Notes: a model not told the origin generated them from the letters alone. DNA of 64,000 bases from Octadecabacter algicola (GCF_021532625.1 NZ_JAKGAR010000001.1:620001-684000), one strand, 5' to 3'; positions 47,188-56,792 are shown, counted from the first letter of the stretch. Made by a program: numbers and translations.

Positions 47188-48060
47188 TTAGCTGTTCATC
47201 TTTGCAACTTCAGCTGCGAAGTCTTCTTTTTCGACTTCGATGCCTTCGCCAACTTCAAGACGAACAAAACCAGTGATCGTTGCGCCGGCGTCAGCTGCCG
47301 CCTGCCCGACTGTTACGTCAGGGTTCACGACGAAAGCTTGGTTCAACAATGTTGATTCACCGATGAATTTCTTCATACGGCCAACGATCATCTTTTCGAT
47401 AACAGCTTCTGGCTTGCCGCTTTCGCGAGCGATATCCATTTGAACCTGCTTTTCTTTTTCTACGACAGCGGCATCCATGTCTGCTTCGGACAAAGCAGCT
47501 GGGTTCACGGCAGCGATGTGCATCGCGATCTGCTTACCGAGAGCTTCGTCGCCGCCTGTCATTCCGACCAGAACGCCGATTTTACCCATGTCTGTTGCTG
47601 CAGCGTTGTGAACATAAGATACAACATTGTCGCCTGTCAGCGCATCCATACGGCGCACGGACATGTTCTCACCGATGATCGCAACGGCGTCGATAACCGT
47701 CTGTTCAACAGTCTTGCCGTCAAGATCAGCCGCGTTCAGCGCAGCAACATCGTCAACGGTCAAAGCAACACCAGCAATGCCGGATACCATTTTCTGGAAG
47801 TCCGCATTTTTGCCAACGAAGTCAGTTTCGGAGTTCACTTCAACAGCGATACCCTTGCCACCGGAAACAGCAACCGCAACCAAGCCCTCAGCAGCCGTAC
47901 GGCCGGATTTCTTAGCGGCTTTTGCCAAACCTTTAGTACGCAACCAGTCAACAGCAGCGTCCATGTCGCCATCTGTTTCTGTCAGCGCTTTTTTCGCGTC
48001 CATCATGCCTGCGCCTGTGGAGTCACGCAGTTCTTTTACCAATGCAGCTGTAATCGCCAT
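47188..48060 (-). CDS. tsf: Elongation factor Ts
   Basis: Guanine-nucleotide exchange factor for EF-Tu, 290 residues. The N-terminal UBA-like domain carries [22 protein letters not shown], landmarks [15 protein letters not shown], and the core contains [15 protein letters not shown]-type residues (EVNSETDFV). The C-terminal RLEVGEGIE is also conserved. It lies downstream of rpsB on the same strand, the universal order, with a GC hairpin in the 77-base gap. Confidence 0.97.
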   Translation of the reverse strand: MAITAALVKELRDSTGAGMMDAKKALTETDGDMDAAVDWLRTKGLAKAAKKSGRTAAEGLVAVAVSGGKGIAVEVNSETDFVGKNADFQKMVSGIAGVALTVDDVAALNAADLDGKTVEQTVIDAVAIIGENMSVRRMDALTGDNVVSYVHNAAATDMGKIGVLVGMTGGDEALGKQIAMHIAAVNPAALSEADMDAAVVEKEKQVQMDIARESGKPEAVIEKMIVGRMKKFIGESTLLNQAFVVNPDVTVGQAAADAGATITGFVRLEVGEGIEVEKEDFAAEVAKMNS

Positions 48061-48088
48061 CTTTGGTCTCCTTAGATATGAATAGGGT

Positions 48089-48112
48089 CCGGGCGCAAAT
48101 AGGCGCGCCCGG
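48089..48112 (-). promoter_or_regulatory. Stem-loop between rpsB and tsf
   Basis: CCGGGCGC (48089-48096) pairs with GCGCCCGG (48105-48112), 8 bp with an 8-base loop and no T run. It may modulate the ratio of S2 to EF-Ts as a partial terminator or processing site. Confidence 0.55.
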
Positions 48113-48137
48113 TATCAGTTTTGTGAAACGTTAGCGC

Positions 48138-48923
48138 TTATTCAGCGGCTGGTGCTTCTTCTGCTGGTGCTTCGGCGGCAACTTCTTCTTCAACAGAAGC
48201 TTCCATTTCGCCGATGTCGATGCCAGCTGCGCCCATTTGCGCTGTCATGCCGTCAAGGGCAGCGCGTGCAGCAAGGTCCGTGTACAGTGCGATTGCACGT
48301 GCCGCATCGTCGTTGCCTGGGATGATGTAATCAACGCCCTTAGGGGAGCAGTTTGTATCAACAACAGCAACAACTGGGATGCCAAGTTTCTGTGCTTCTG
48401 CGATTGCCAGATCTTCTTTGTTTACGTCGATGACGAACAGAAGGTCAGGAACACCGCCCATTTCACGAATACCACCGAGAGAGGCTTCGAGTTTGCCTTG
48501 CTCACGTTCCATGCCAAGACGTTCTTTCTTGGTCAGGCCTTCGAAGCCGCGCTCAGCTGCTTCGTCGATCGCTTTCAAACGCTGGATGGACTTAGAAACA
48601 GTCTGCCAGTTTGTCAGCGTGCCGCCGAGCCAACGGTGGTTCATGTAGAACTGTGCGGATTTCTCAGCAGCGTCTTTAATTGGCGCTTGCGCCTGACGCT
48701 TGGTGCCAACGAACAGAACACGGCCGCCTTTAGCGACTGTATCACGAACGATGTTCAACGCAGCGTCCAACATAGGAACCGTCTGTGTGAGGTCCATGAT
48801 GTGGATGCCGTTGCGGGCGCCGTAGATAAATTCTTGCATTTTCGGGTTCCAGCGCTGTGTCTGGTGGCCGAAGTGTACGCCTGCTTCAAGCAGTTGGCGC
48901 ATGGTAAACTCTGGAAGAGCCAT
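48138..48923 (-). CDS. rpsB: 30S ribosomal protein S2
   Basis: Ribosomal protein S2, 261 residues. It starts [21 protein letters not shown], landmarks [19 protein letters not shown], and contains FVGTKRQA and [13 protein letters not shown]-type residues ([10 protein letters not shown]). The last 25 residues are an Ala/Glu-rich acidic tail frequent in alphaproteobacteria. The frame is open upstream to 49127, but ATG 48923 follows GGAAAGG and gives the normal start. A good promoter lies about 120 bases upstream. Confidence 0.97.
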   Translation of the reverse strand: MALPEFTMRQLLEAGVHFGHQTQRWNPKMQEFIYGARNGIHIMDLTQTVPMLDAALNIVRDTVAKGGRVLFVGTKRQAQAPIKDAAEKSAQFYMNHRWLGGTLTNWQTVSKSIQRLKAIDEAAERGFEGLTKKERLGMEREQGKLEASLGGIREMGGVPDLLFVIDVNKEDLAIAEAQKLGIPVVAVVDTNCSPKGVDYIIPGNDDAARAIALYTDLAARAALDGMTAQMGAAGIDIGEMEASVEEEVAAEAPAEEAPAAE

Positions 48924-49040
48924 GGTCGTTTCCTTTCCGGTTTCATTGCCTTGGACGGGGGTATCAGCATTCGCCAACCGGTGGATGTCTTGGGATTTCT
49001 CCCCAATGCACCCGCCCCCGTCTGGGGATTTCGTAGCGCG

Positions 49041-49069
49041 CGTATAGGACGCCAAGATTTGGGGTGCAA
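49041..49069 (-). promoter_or_regulatory. Probable rpsB-tsf promoter
   Basis: On the minus strand TTGCAC (complement of 49064-49069) is followed after exactly 17 bases by TATACG (complement of 49041-49046), a good sigma-70 -35/-10 pair. The resulting rpsB leader would be about 110 bases. Confidence 0.65.
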
Positions 49070-49123
49070 CCCCTTTAACAACGCACGAAACGGTGAGCGT
49101 GCGACAGAACCATAACTGTGAAT

Positions 49124-49354
49124 TCACTTTGACCTTCGGCCCGCGATGAATGCAATGATCAGTGCGAGCAATGACATTAACACCCCTAGTGCGAAACCAA
49201 GAAGCTGTCGGTTCTCGATCGAATAAACATCAGCGTTGGATGCGTTTTCTCCCAATTCCGCGAAGTCAACAGAAGCACTTATCACCAAGTTCCAAGCGAA
49301 AATCGATCCAACCCAAAAGGTCACGACAATGGCCACGTAAACAAATATGCGCAA
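49124..49354 (-). CDS. Possible small membrane protein
   Basis: A 76-residue frame with two predicted membrane helices (about residues 4-26 and 51-70) and a short polar loop, ending in the basic tail GRRSK. Composition fits a real small membrane protein. Evidence against: the only start is TTG 49354 without a visible ribosome-binding site, and a stop lies just upstream. It sits between rpsB and the HupE gene. Function unknown. Confidence 0.45.
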   Translation of the reverse strand: MRIFVYVAIVVTFWVGSIFAWNLVISASVDFAELGENASNADVYSIENRQLLGFALGVLMSLLALIIAFIAGRRSK

Positions 49355-49456
49355 AATCTATACTCTGTTCTATTCAACTCAAACGTCGCTAAAGTGAAGT
49401 GGAGTGTCAAACGGCCTCGTGCCGCCTTCTGTGGCTATTTGCGAATGAAAGACGCC

Positions 49457-50782
49457 CTAAAGAAAGACCCGTTCCACAACCCAATACGCGCCAATCAGCG
49501 CGATCCCGATGCTGGCTGGCATCGCGACCATATGACGGTAGGTTTCAAACCGTTCTACCGCACAGGACGCCGCACATAGGCCGGACAGTGCCGCAACCAT
49601 GAACAACAGTGGCAGATAGGCCTCTACCGCGTCGGGGCCCATGGCGCTGATCGGGATTATAGCCAAAGGCACAACCAAAATAGCGATACCCATATAGACC
49701 CAAGCCGCACCCTTGTTCACCTTACCGTCTTCGGAAAGACGGATAGCGGACACCACGATGATGAATGCTACAGCGATACACAGCAACTGCCCCAATTCGA
49801 CGCCGATGTTAAAGCCGATCAACGCCGGAAGAACGGCTCCATCCGGCAAGCCGTAAGCTGTCAGGACCGACGCAAATCCAAGCCCGTGCAGCAACCCGAA
49901 ACCAAAGATAATTGCGGGTCGCCATGGGTTTAGGCCATCGGTAAAGATGTTCTCAACGGCGACATACACAATCGAAGCCGCGATGATGGATTCAACGATC
50001 CACATGTAATCGTCAGGAATGTTGACGAAACCCATGGTCGCGAGTGCCAATGTCACCGTGTGCGCCGCCGTAAACGCCGTGACCTGCCACAACAACGGGC
50101 GCATCCGTGTGGACAAAAAGAACAAACCCAACACAAACAGAATGTGATCCAGCCCCAGTGGCACGATGTGTTCGACGCCAACAGGAATAAACCGCATGAA
50201 AGCCTCGCCGCCTGTCATGGCATCGCCACCACCCAGTTTAACAGGGTCCGTTATGCCACCGCCGGACAGATACCCATCCCAACCGGATTCGACGCCCATC
50301 TGACGCAAAACCAACACGCCATATTCCGCAGGCCACGCGATTTGCATCGCTTCCGCGCCCTCAGGCAATGTGGCTGTAAATTCCAAAGTGGAGGTCCGCA
50401 CGATATCAACGTTGCCGACTTCCGGCACTGCAATACCAGTTAAGGTCAACTCAACAGGGGCACCATCCACCAAAACCTCTATGCTGTCGGCCATTTGCGG
50501 CCAGTAGGCATCAATCTCTGCGATGAAGTCGTTGGGGTCTTGGGCACGCAACTCGGTGTAGCGATCTGCCTCTGGCGCGGTCTCCGTGTCTTCTAGACCG
50601 TCCAGATTGATCCCGGCAACAATGCTCTCGAGGTTTCCGTCCAGCTTAAACGTCAACTGGCCGTCTACGACTTCCATATCGCCGATTGTTGGGAGCACTT
50701 CATGGGCCTGAGCCGCTAACGCAAGCGTGATCCAAATCACGGCGGCCATTGACACTGACAGCAGTCGAGCCACTGTACTCAT
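49457..50782 (-). CDS. HupE/UreJ family metal permease with N-terminal periplasmic domain
   Basis: A membrane protein of 441 residues from ATG 50782 (ATG 50749 also possible). A signal peptide (ALAAQA) is followed by HEVLPTIGDMEV and a roughly 170-residue extracytoplasmic domain. The C-terminal half (about 195-440) has six to seven helices with HupE signatures: GVEHIVPLGLDHILFVLGLFFL, landmarks GVEHI and GLDHILFVLG, and FGFGLLHGLGFAS. HupE/UreJ proteins move nickel or cobalt, with the His/Asp residues as ligands. The DUF4198 gene starts divergently only 19 bases away, another metal-uptake-associated protein. Confidence 0.82.
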   Translation of the reverse strand: MSTVARLLSVSMAAVIWITLALAAQAHEVLPTIGDMEVVDGQLTFKLDGNLESIVAGINLDGLEDTETAPEADRYTELRAQDPNDFIAEIDAYWPQMADSIEVLVDGAPVELTLTGIAVPEVGNVDIVRTSTLEFTATLPEGAEAMQIAWPAEYGVLVLRQMGVESGWDGYLSGGGITDPVKLGGGDAMTGGEAFMRFIPVGVEHIVPLGLDHILFVLGLFFLSTRMRPLLWQVTAFTAAHTVTLALATMGFVNIPDDYMWIVESIIAASIVYVAVENIFTDGLNPWRPAIIFGFGLLHGLGFASVLTAYGLPDGAVLPALIGFNIGVELGQLLCIAVAFIIVVSAIRLSEDGKVNKGAAWVYMGIAILVVPLAIIPISAMGPDAVEAYLPLLFMVAALSGLCAASCAVERFETYRHMVAMPASIGIALIGAYWVVERVFL

Positions 50783-50801
50783 AACTATATCGGAGAATTT
50801 A

Positions 50802-51617
50802 ATGCGCATTTATGCCGCCCTTTCAGCCTTAGCACTTAGCTTTACCCTACCATCTGCTCTCGTCGCTCATGAGTTCTGGATCGAGCCTCTCGCCTTTCAA
50901 ATCCAACCTGACGCTCGGATGCAAGGCCAACTCCGCAATGGAGAGGATTTTTCGGGGGTAGAGCAAGCGTTTTTGCCGCGACGCATTGACCGTTTTACGG
51001 TTTCAGCAGGAATGCAGCAGGCAACTGTCGAAAACCGCATTGGGGCGCGTCCGGCGTTGGATATGGACCCGTTGAGCGAAGGACTAAACATCGTCAGCTA
51101 CAGCGCGCGCCTATCAAGGATCACTTACACCGAGTGGGAAAAATTCCTACGCTTTGCAGAACATAAAGACTTTGTAGACGTAGAAGCCCGTCACGACGCA
51201 CGCGGCCTGCCCCGTGAAGATTTCACCGAAGGCTACTGGCGGTTTGCCAAAAGTCTTATAGGCGTCGGTCATAGTGTTGGGCGCGATTACCGTGTTGGAC
51301 TGGCTGTTGAATTTGTCACGCTCGACAACCCTTACACGGACCCTCTGTCCGATGGGCTGCGTGTGCAGCTTTTCTTCTTGGCCGACACGGTTGCGGATGG
51401 TCAGGTTGAACTGTTTGAAAAAGCGCCCGATGGAACTGTGAACATTACATACCACCGCACAGATGCTAACGGGATCGCCACCCTGCCCGTTCAAGCTGGA
51501 CATAGCTATCTGGTCGATCACGTCGTCCTGCAAGAACCTTCAGAAGCCCTCGCCGCACAGGCAGACATCGAATGGGAAACCCTATGGGCGGCCCTGACAT
51601 TCGGCGTGCCGGAATAA
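50802..51617 (+). CDS. DUF4198-type periplasmic protein, probable metal-uptake accessory
   Basis: A 271-residue exported protein. The signal peptide covers residues 1-21 (LPSALVA), and the mature protein starts HEFWIEP, the hallmark of DUF4198/NikM-like proteins that accompany nickel and cobalt transporters; the N-terminal His could bind metal. An Ig-like C-terminal region has NGIATLPVQAGHSYLVDHVVL. ATG 50802 follows GGAGA; longer frames overlap the divergent HupE gene. Placement opposite a HupE permease supports metal handling. Confidence 0.78.
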   Translation: MRIYAALSALALSFTLPSALVAHEFWIEPLAFQIQPDARMQGQLRNGEDFSGVEQAFLPRRIDRFTVSAGMQQATVENRIGARPALDMDPLSEGLNIVSYSARLSRITYTEWEKFLRFAEHKDFVDVEARHDARGLPREDFTEGYWRFAKSLIGVGHSVGRDYRVGLAVEFVTLDNPYTDPLSDGLRVQLFFLADTVADGQVELFEKAPDGTVNITYHRTDANGIATLPVQAGHSYLVDHVVLQEPSEALAAQADIEWETLWAALTFGVPE

Positions 51618-52120
51618 ACTAGAGAACGGGAAAGCAGCGAACGGCAGCTCAGAGCAGATGTTATCAATGCTCCGCCATACACCAATCTCTGGCCATGGGA
51701 AGCGCTTTAAACTCGCATTAAATTTCGAACCAATCCTGCCATTGGAACACTGCGGATCGTGCCTTGGTGTGACCCGCGAAACAAGGGGTGCGCCGCACCA
51801 GAAAAATCGGATGTCGATCTTCCACAAGAAGATCTATTCAGGAATTAGATTGAAGGTTTCACTCTACCAATTTCCTCGTTGTCGCTCTTTGATATCTTTC
51901 TAGTTTACCATTCTTCAGTAGTTACGATGAACCACACTCCTTGTTGTAGCAATTGGCCTTATTTGCCTCATAAGACAAACCTCGGACATGCTCCAAATTG
52001 GGTGCACACAAGCGGTTTCTAGAATTCTTCTATAAAATGGACTTGCAAGTTACTGTGATGCATTGTGTAGATCTTAGCGTTGCATGACCTTCGAAAACTT
52101 CGACCCAAGGATTTCCAAAA
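51618..52120. other. Intergenic, 503 bases, no gene recognised
   Basis: The left half has moderate GC and the right half (from about 51840) turns AT-rich, as does the gene that follows. Short frames exist but none has a ribosome-binding site or recognisable protein. No terminator, repeat or transposase remnant was seen. Confidence 0.5.
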
Positions 52121-53059
52121 GTGGCTGTGAATGAAGATAACATCCGCCTAGCGTATAAGCTTTTTCTTGATCGAACGCCCGCACCTGAAGAGGTTCTGCA
52201 TCACTTTGAGAAGAACCAACCGCTGACGGATCTCGTATTCAATTTCCTCGAGTCGCCAGAATTTAAGGTAAAAAACCCGAACGCCGCCAAAAGTACAAAC
52301 AGACCGCAAACGCAATCTTCGTCTCTTGGACTGGGAAAGCGGACTCTAATCCATCTACACATCCCAAAAACTGCGGGCACAAGTTTAACCGCTATTCTGG
52401 CTGGGGGCTTCCCCGATGGTACACATCAGCCCATCTACAGTGAATACTTCGACAAACCAGATCAACAGGTTAGAGAAGAACTGCACGATAAACAGTTCAT
52501 GTTCGGCCACGTTCAACATGGCGTCGCGCGGCAGCTGGAGCAGGACCACCTTTATATCTGCACATTGCGCAGCCCTGGTCCCAGGCTGCTAAGCTACTAC
52601 AATTACGTTCGTCGAACTGAAAGTCACTATTGTCATAAAGCTGTGGCCGGACAGAATATGTCTTTTGGCACATTCCTAAAATGGGCTTCTAAACGAGGAA
52701 ACCCATTTAAATTTGAAGTCGATAACGGCCAAGTAAGGCTTTTGGCCGGCCAAAATCGACAAAATAGAGAGAAGATAGACACGGATATACTGCATACGGC
52801 CGTTTCTAATCTCTTAAGCCAAGACATGATTTATGGACTAACGGAATATTTCGATGATTTTGTCAGAGTTCTCGTTGAGAAGGGAATAGTCGCCGTCGAT
52901 ATCAATATTCAGCGAAACGTTTCGCCGAACTCGGCTAATTTTGAAGATGAACTCAAGAATTTAACCAGAAGCCAGAAGAAAATATATGATGCTTTCACTT
53001 ACTGGGACGAAATCATGTATGATCTCGCGAAAAAAAGTTACTTCTTAGCGCACAACTGA
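52121..53059 (+). CDS. Sulfotransferase-like protein with N-terminal SPEF module
   Basis: A 312-residue protein. The N-terminal 50 residues (LAYKLFLDRTPAPEEVLHHF then FNFLESPEF) resemble the small domain seen in surface-glycan enzymes and DUF4214-type proteins. Residues from about 70 carry LIHLHIPKTAGTSLTAIL, the 5'-phosphosulfate-binding motif PKTAGTS of PAPS-dependent sulfotransferases, and TLRSPGPRLLSYYNYVRR, the 3'-phosphate motif. It would sulfate a carbohydrate or similar acceptor. GTG 52121 follows AAGGA. The gene is AT-rich with many AGA, ATA and TTA codons, unlike its neighbours, which suggests horizontal transfer. Confidence 0.75.
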   Translation: MAVNEDNIRLAYKLFLDRTPAPEEVLHHFEKNQPLTDLVFNFLESPEFKVKNPNAAKSTNRPQTQSSSLGLGKRTLIHLHIPKTAGTSLTAILAGGFPDGTHQPIYSEYFDKPDQQVREELHDKQFMFGHVQHGVARQLEQDHLYICTLRSPGPRLLSYYNYVRRTESHYCHKAVAGQNMSFGTFLKWASKRGNPFKFEVDNGQVRLLAGQNRQNREKIDTDILHTAVSNLLSQDMIYGLTEYFDDFVRVLVEKGIVAVDINIQRNVSPNSANFEDELKNLTRSQKKIYDAFTYWDEIMYDLAKKSYFLAHN

Positions 53060-53113
53060 AAATAGCAGGCCGTCCATAGTGATGCTTCTGTTCTCTTCTA
53101 ACGAATAATGTTC

Positions 53114-53126
53114 ACGGGCAGCCCGT
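53114..53126. repeat. 13-bp palindrome, second copy
   Basis: ACGGGCAGCCCGT, identical to 45822-45834; both copies are intergenic. It lies in the 241-base gap between the sulfotransferase-like gene and the acyltransferase gene, which otherwise shows nothing. Confidence 0.4.
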
Positions 53127-53300
53127 TTGCTGTCGAAGATCAGCTTTGCTTTATAACATCTTGGAGTATTCCCCACAGCGAATGTTCAGGAACCGCTCTT
53201 TAGTCCTGTCATCTGCGTTATGGCATCGAAAAAGTAATTATTGGCGCTGTGGAGAGGGCAAGGTGGCTTGTTCCTGCAAAGCTGACCTTCAAGCCCATTT

Positions 53301-53972
53301 TCACCCATTCAGCAACCTTTCCAATTCAGCATTGAACTCAGCCAGCTCTAACCCCGCGTCCAGCTCTATTGGTTGCAGATCAAGACTGACATGGCGACGG
53401 CCCTTTTTGCGGCCGATAAAGCTCCAGAACAGATCGTAGGTGGCGCGTTGGAATTTACCTAACCCGTCAAGGCGCAGCAGCATAACTGGGGTATCCGGTT
53501 CCGCACGAAGGATTTCGTGCACACCGGACAAATACGGCGCGACGATTTCTTCCGGTTGGCGGCGGACTTTGCCTGCGGGAAACAACAGGATTGAATTGCC
53601 CTGCCCCAACAGGTCGTGAATTTTGGATAGAGTTTCTTCTTTGCGAGCTGCACGGCGCTCCTCTGGCCAAGACTTTGGCGACGACATCGGGACCGCACCT
53701 GCCACATACATAGGAAACCATTGGGCAGGATTGTGATATTCATCGTAATGCACCGTCGGGCGAACCCGTTTGGTGGAATAAAGCGTGGTGGCGATCAGCG
53801 GCCCGTCATGACGGCTGACATGCGTGGCAAGGATCAAAACGCCGTCTGTATCTTGCAGCAGATGTTTGCCCGCTGCACTGACGTTGTAGAACAACCCATA
53901 ATAGGTTCGCAGCAGCACGAAAAAGAAGTGTCGGGTCCATTTGCCCAAGGTGTTGTCTAAGAAACGTTTCAT
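53301..53972 (-). CDS. PlsC-like 1-acyl-glycerol-3-phosphate acyltransferase family protein
   Basis: A 223-residue protein of the lysophospholipid acyltransferase family. The catalytic H-x4-D motif is in ATHVSRHDGP near residue 52, and the acceptor-phosphate motif corresponds to ILLFPAGKVRR (FPEG-like) near residue 128. No long membrane helix is visible beyond weakly hydrophobic segments near residues 12-30. It probably acylates a lysophospholipid or related lipid; specificity is not readable. Confidence 0.78.
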   Translation of the reverse strand: MKRFLDNTLGKWTRHFFFVLLRTYYGLFYNVSAAGKHLLQDTDGVLILATHVSRHDGPLIATTLYSTKRVRPTVHYDEYHNPAQWFPMYVAGAVPMSSPKSWPEERRAARKEETLSKIHDLLGQGNSILLFPAGKVRRQPEEIVAPYLSGVHEILRAEPDTPVMLLRLDGLGKFQRATYDLFWSFIGRKKGRRHVSLDLQPIELDAGLELAEFNAELERLLNG

Positions 53973-54146
53973 ATGGGTAAACCTTTGCAGATTGATCGCG
54001 CTAGGGGAACTGTAATTTCAAATCATGAACAATGTTCAATTAAGCGTTCTACTGCCCCGTCGACAAGGCCATAAATACAAAAGTAAGGAAACCCAGACCC
54101 CATTCCATGTGTTGACCTCCCAGACGCCGCAAGCCATCAACACCTC

Positions 54147-55037
54147 ATGACACAACCAGACATCCTTTGTATCGGCTCGGTCCTTTGGGACATCATCGGG
54201 CGCTCTTCCAGCCACATGCGCGCAGGGTCTGATGTACCCGGCCGGATCACCCGCATTCCGGGTGGTGTGGCAATGAATATTGCAATGACGCTGATCAATT
54301 TTGGCCTGACGCCTGCACTGCTGTCCGCTGTGGGCCGCGACCCCGAAGGCGATGAATTGGTGGCTGAGGCTGATCAACTCGGGATGATTACCAACACTCT
54401 TTACCGATCCGAGGACCTGCCGACCGACTCCTACATGGCCGTTGAAGGTGCGAACGGACTGATTGCGGCGATTGCCGATGCCCATTCACTGGAACGGGCT
54501 GGGACCAAAATTTTGCGGCCAATGTCTGAAGGTCCGCTTGGAACGCCAGACGCGCCTTGGGACGGCCTTGTGGCGCTGGACGGCAATTTGACCCGCGAGC
54601 TGTTGGGCGACATCGCGAAATCCCCGTTATTTGCCAAATCCGACCTTCGGGTCGCGCCTGCATCACCGGGAAAGGCCGAACGCTTGCTCGCGTTGGTCGG
54701 GCATGCGTCCGCGACTCTTTATGTGAACCTCGAAGAGGCAGGGTTGTTGTGCCAAACTACGTTCGATCTCGCCACAGACGCAGCAAAGGCGCTGACAGTA
54801 CGCGGCGTACATCGCTGCCTTGTCACCGATGGCGGCAACCTTGCCGCAGAAGGCCATGGCAACAGCATTCGCACCGCACAACCACCCGAAGTCCTTGTCA
54901 CCCGCGTTACGGGTGCAGGTGATACTTTTATGGCAGCCCATATCGCATCCGAAGTGCAAGGTATGGACCCACAAGCTGCCCTTGAACGCGCGCTCAACGC
55001 TGCCGCTACTTATGTTTCAGGAGAGACCCCAACATGA
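54147..55037 (+). CDS. psuK: PfkB-family kinase, probable pseudouridine kinase
   Basis: A 296-residue sugar kinase of the PfkB/ribokinase family. The N-terminal substrate motif is GGVAMNIAMTLINFG and the C-terminal ATP/catalytic motif VTGAGDTFMAAHIA, with the base Asp in GAGD. The next gene, overlapping by four bases (ATGA), encodes pseudouridine-5'-phosphate glycosidase, so phosphorylation of pseudouridine is the best assignment. Together they convert pseudouridine to uracil and ribose 5-phosphate. Confidence 0.88.
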   Translation: MTQPDILCIGSVLWDIIGRSSSHMRAGSDVPGRITRIPGGVAMNIAMTLINFGLTPALLSAVGRDPEGDELVAEADQLGMITNTLYRSEDLPTDSYMAVEGANGLIAAIADAHSLERAGTKILRPMSEGPLGTPDAPWDGLVALDGNLTRELLGDIAKSPLFAKSDLRVAPASPGKAERLLALVGHASATLYVNLEEAGLLCQTTFDLATDAAKALTVRGVHRCLVTDGGNLAAEGHGNSIRTAQPPEVLVTRVTGAGDTFMAAHIASEVQGMDPQAALERALNAAATYVSGETPT

Positions 55038-55939
55038 TCCCACTCCACTACGCCCCCGAAGTTGCCGCCGCCAAAGAAGCAGGCAAAGCGATTGTCGCAC
55101 TGGAATCCACCATCATCACCCATGGCATGCCCTACCCCCAGAACGTCGAGACCGCGCGTCTGGTGGAAGGTGACATACGCGATACAGGCGCAGTTCCTGC
55201 CACAATCGCGGTGATGGATGGCAAGCTGCACATCGGGTTGACGGACGATGAATTAGACACTTTGGCGCAAACCAAAAACGTCGCCAAGCTTAGCCGCGCG
55301 GATATGGCGGCCTGCATCGCCACAGGCGGCACGGGCGCTACAACAGTCGCTGCTACGATGATTGCAGCGAACCTTGCAGGCATTCATGTCTTTGCCACAG
55401 GTGGTATCGGTGGTGTGCACAAGGGGGCTGAGACCAGCTTTGATATCTCAGCGGATCTTCATGAACTCGCCCAAACTCCCGTCACCGTAGTCGCCGCGGG
55501 TGCGAAGGCGATCCTTGATCTAGACAAAACCTATGAGGTTCTTGAGACCCTCGGCGTTCCGGTGATCGCCTATGGTCAGGACATGTTGCCAGCCTTTTGG
55601 TCCGCCACATCACCCCTGCCCGCACCTTTGCGCATGGACACACCTAGCGATATCGCAAGCGCTGGGCAGATGCGCGCGGCCATGGGCCTTCCGGGGGGAC
55701 AGTTGATCACCAACCCTATCCCAGCCGACGCCGAGATTTCTGCCGAAACCCTTGCGCCGATCATTGCCCAAGCCCTAAACGAGGCCGAGACCCAAGGCAT
55801 AGCCGCCAAGGCCGTTACACCCTTTTTGTTGGGACGTATTTTTGAACTTACCGATGGCGCGTCCTTGGTGGCCAATATCGCCCTTGTGCGAAACAATGCA
55901 CGCTTGGCTGCTCAAATTGCGTGCGTTTGGACACCTTAA
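55034..55939 (+). CDS. psuG: Pseudouridine-5'-phosphate glycosidase
   Basis: Cleaves the C-C bond of pseudouridine 5'-phosphate to uracil and ribose 5-phosphate. The 301-residue protein has ALESTIITHGMPYPQN near residue 20, a KLSRADMAACIATGGTGATTVAATM block that includes the catalytic lysine region, FATGGIGGVHKGAETSFDISADL (landmark GGIGGVH) and NPIPADAEI. Length equals the family. It overlaps psuK. Confidence 0.94.
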   Translation: MIPLHYAPEVAAAKEAGKAIVALESTIITHGMPYPQNVETARLVEGDIRDTGAVPATIAVMDGKLHIGLTDDELDTLAQTKNVAKLSRADMAACIATGGTGATTVAATMIAANLAGIHVFATGGIGGVHKGAETSFDISADLHELAQTPVTVVAAGAKAILDLDKTYEVLETLGVPVIAYGQDMLPAFWSATSPLPAPLRMDTPSDIASAGQMRAAMGLPGGQLITNPIPADAEISAETLAPIIAQALNEAETQGIAAKAVTPFLLGRIFELTDGASLVANIALVRNNARLAAQIACVWTP

Positions 55940-56031
55940 CAGGCGTCAAATCACGCCATCCATTGCCGTTCCAGAGGTCGTACCCTACATAAACATTTAA
56001 TGTATCTAATGGTTTTCCAAAGGCCCTAACT

Positions 56032-56790
56032 GTGAGCACACCCCAAGACCCAAAACCGCGCCGCGCCATTCTGACGGCATTGCGCAACAACTTCATCGCG
56101 GGTTTGGTCGTGATTGCGCCCATTGGTCTAACGCTTTGGCTTATTTGGACAGTCGTCGGTTGGGTCGATAGCTTTGTTTGGCCATTTGTGCCGAACGCCT
56201 ACCAACCAGAGGAATTGCTGAACCGTTTCTTGGGCAACTCCCAAGCGGACGACAGCTGGATCACAGTAAACGTGCGCGGCATTGGTGTTGTGATCTTCTT
56301 GGTCTTCACGATGCTTGTCGGTTGGGTCGGCAAAGGTTTAATCGGACGCAGTTTTCTGCGCTGGGGCGAAGGCTTGGTCGCACGTATGCCCGTGGTACGG
56401 TCTATCTATAACGCCGTGAAACAGATCGCCGAAACGGTTTTTGCGCAGTCCGAAACCAGCTTTGATAAGGCCTGTATGATTGAATACCCACGCAAGGGAA
56501 TTTGGGCGATCGGGTTTATTTCAACGGCGACAAAGGGCGAATTGCTGATCAAGGCCGACACTGGACCAATGACGTCTGTCTTCCTGCCCACGACGCCGAA
56601 CCCGACGTCAGGGTTTCTGTTGTTGGTTCCGACCGAAGATATCATCGAGCTAGACATGAGTGTCGAAGACGCAGCCAAGCTCGTTATTTCGGCAGGACTT
56701 GTTTATCCAGGTGAAAAGGACGCGAAACTGCCGGACGCAATGGACAAACTTGCCGACAAGATCGCCCATCAGCGCACGCCTGAGTCCTGA
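56032..56790 (+). CDS. DUF502 family membrane protein
   Basis: A 252-residue integral membrane protein of unknown function. Two helices lie near residues 20-45 (FIAGLVVIAPIGLTLWLIW) and 80-105, with a conserved Trp/Asp loop between them. The family signature RMPVVRSIYNAVKQIAETV follows, and then the soluble block VFLPTTPNPTSGFLLLVPTEDI. Starts at GTG 56032 with AAAGG upstream. It ends two bases from the convergent patatin gene. The family is widespread and lacks an agreed role. Confidence 0.88.
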   Translation: MSTPQDPKPRRAILTALRNNFIAGLVVIAPIGLTLWLIWTVVGWVDSFVWPFVPNAYQPEELLNRFLGNSQADDSWITVNVRGIGVVIFLVFTMLVGWVGKGLIGRSFLRWGEGLVARMPVVRSIYNAVKQIAETVFAQSETSFDKACMIEYPRKGIWAIGFISTATKGELLIKADTGPMTSVFLPTTPNPTSGFLLLVPTEDIIELDMSVEDAAKLVISAGLVYPGEKDAKLPDAMDKLADKIAHQRTPES

Positions 56791-56792
56791 CA

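Noticed and set aside
48237-49115. 292-codon plus-strand frame opposite rpsB
   Set aside because: Shadow of a strongly expressed ribosomal gene; no domain recognised.
50780-50804. Cobalamin or nickel riboswitch ahead of the HupE or DUF4198 gene
   Set aside because: Only 19 bases separate the starts and no riboswitch-like structure is possible there.
51658-51903. 81-codon frame in the gap before the sulfotransferase-like gene
   Set aside because: No ribosome-binding site, no recognisable features, and it crosses the change in base composition.
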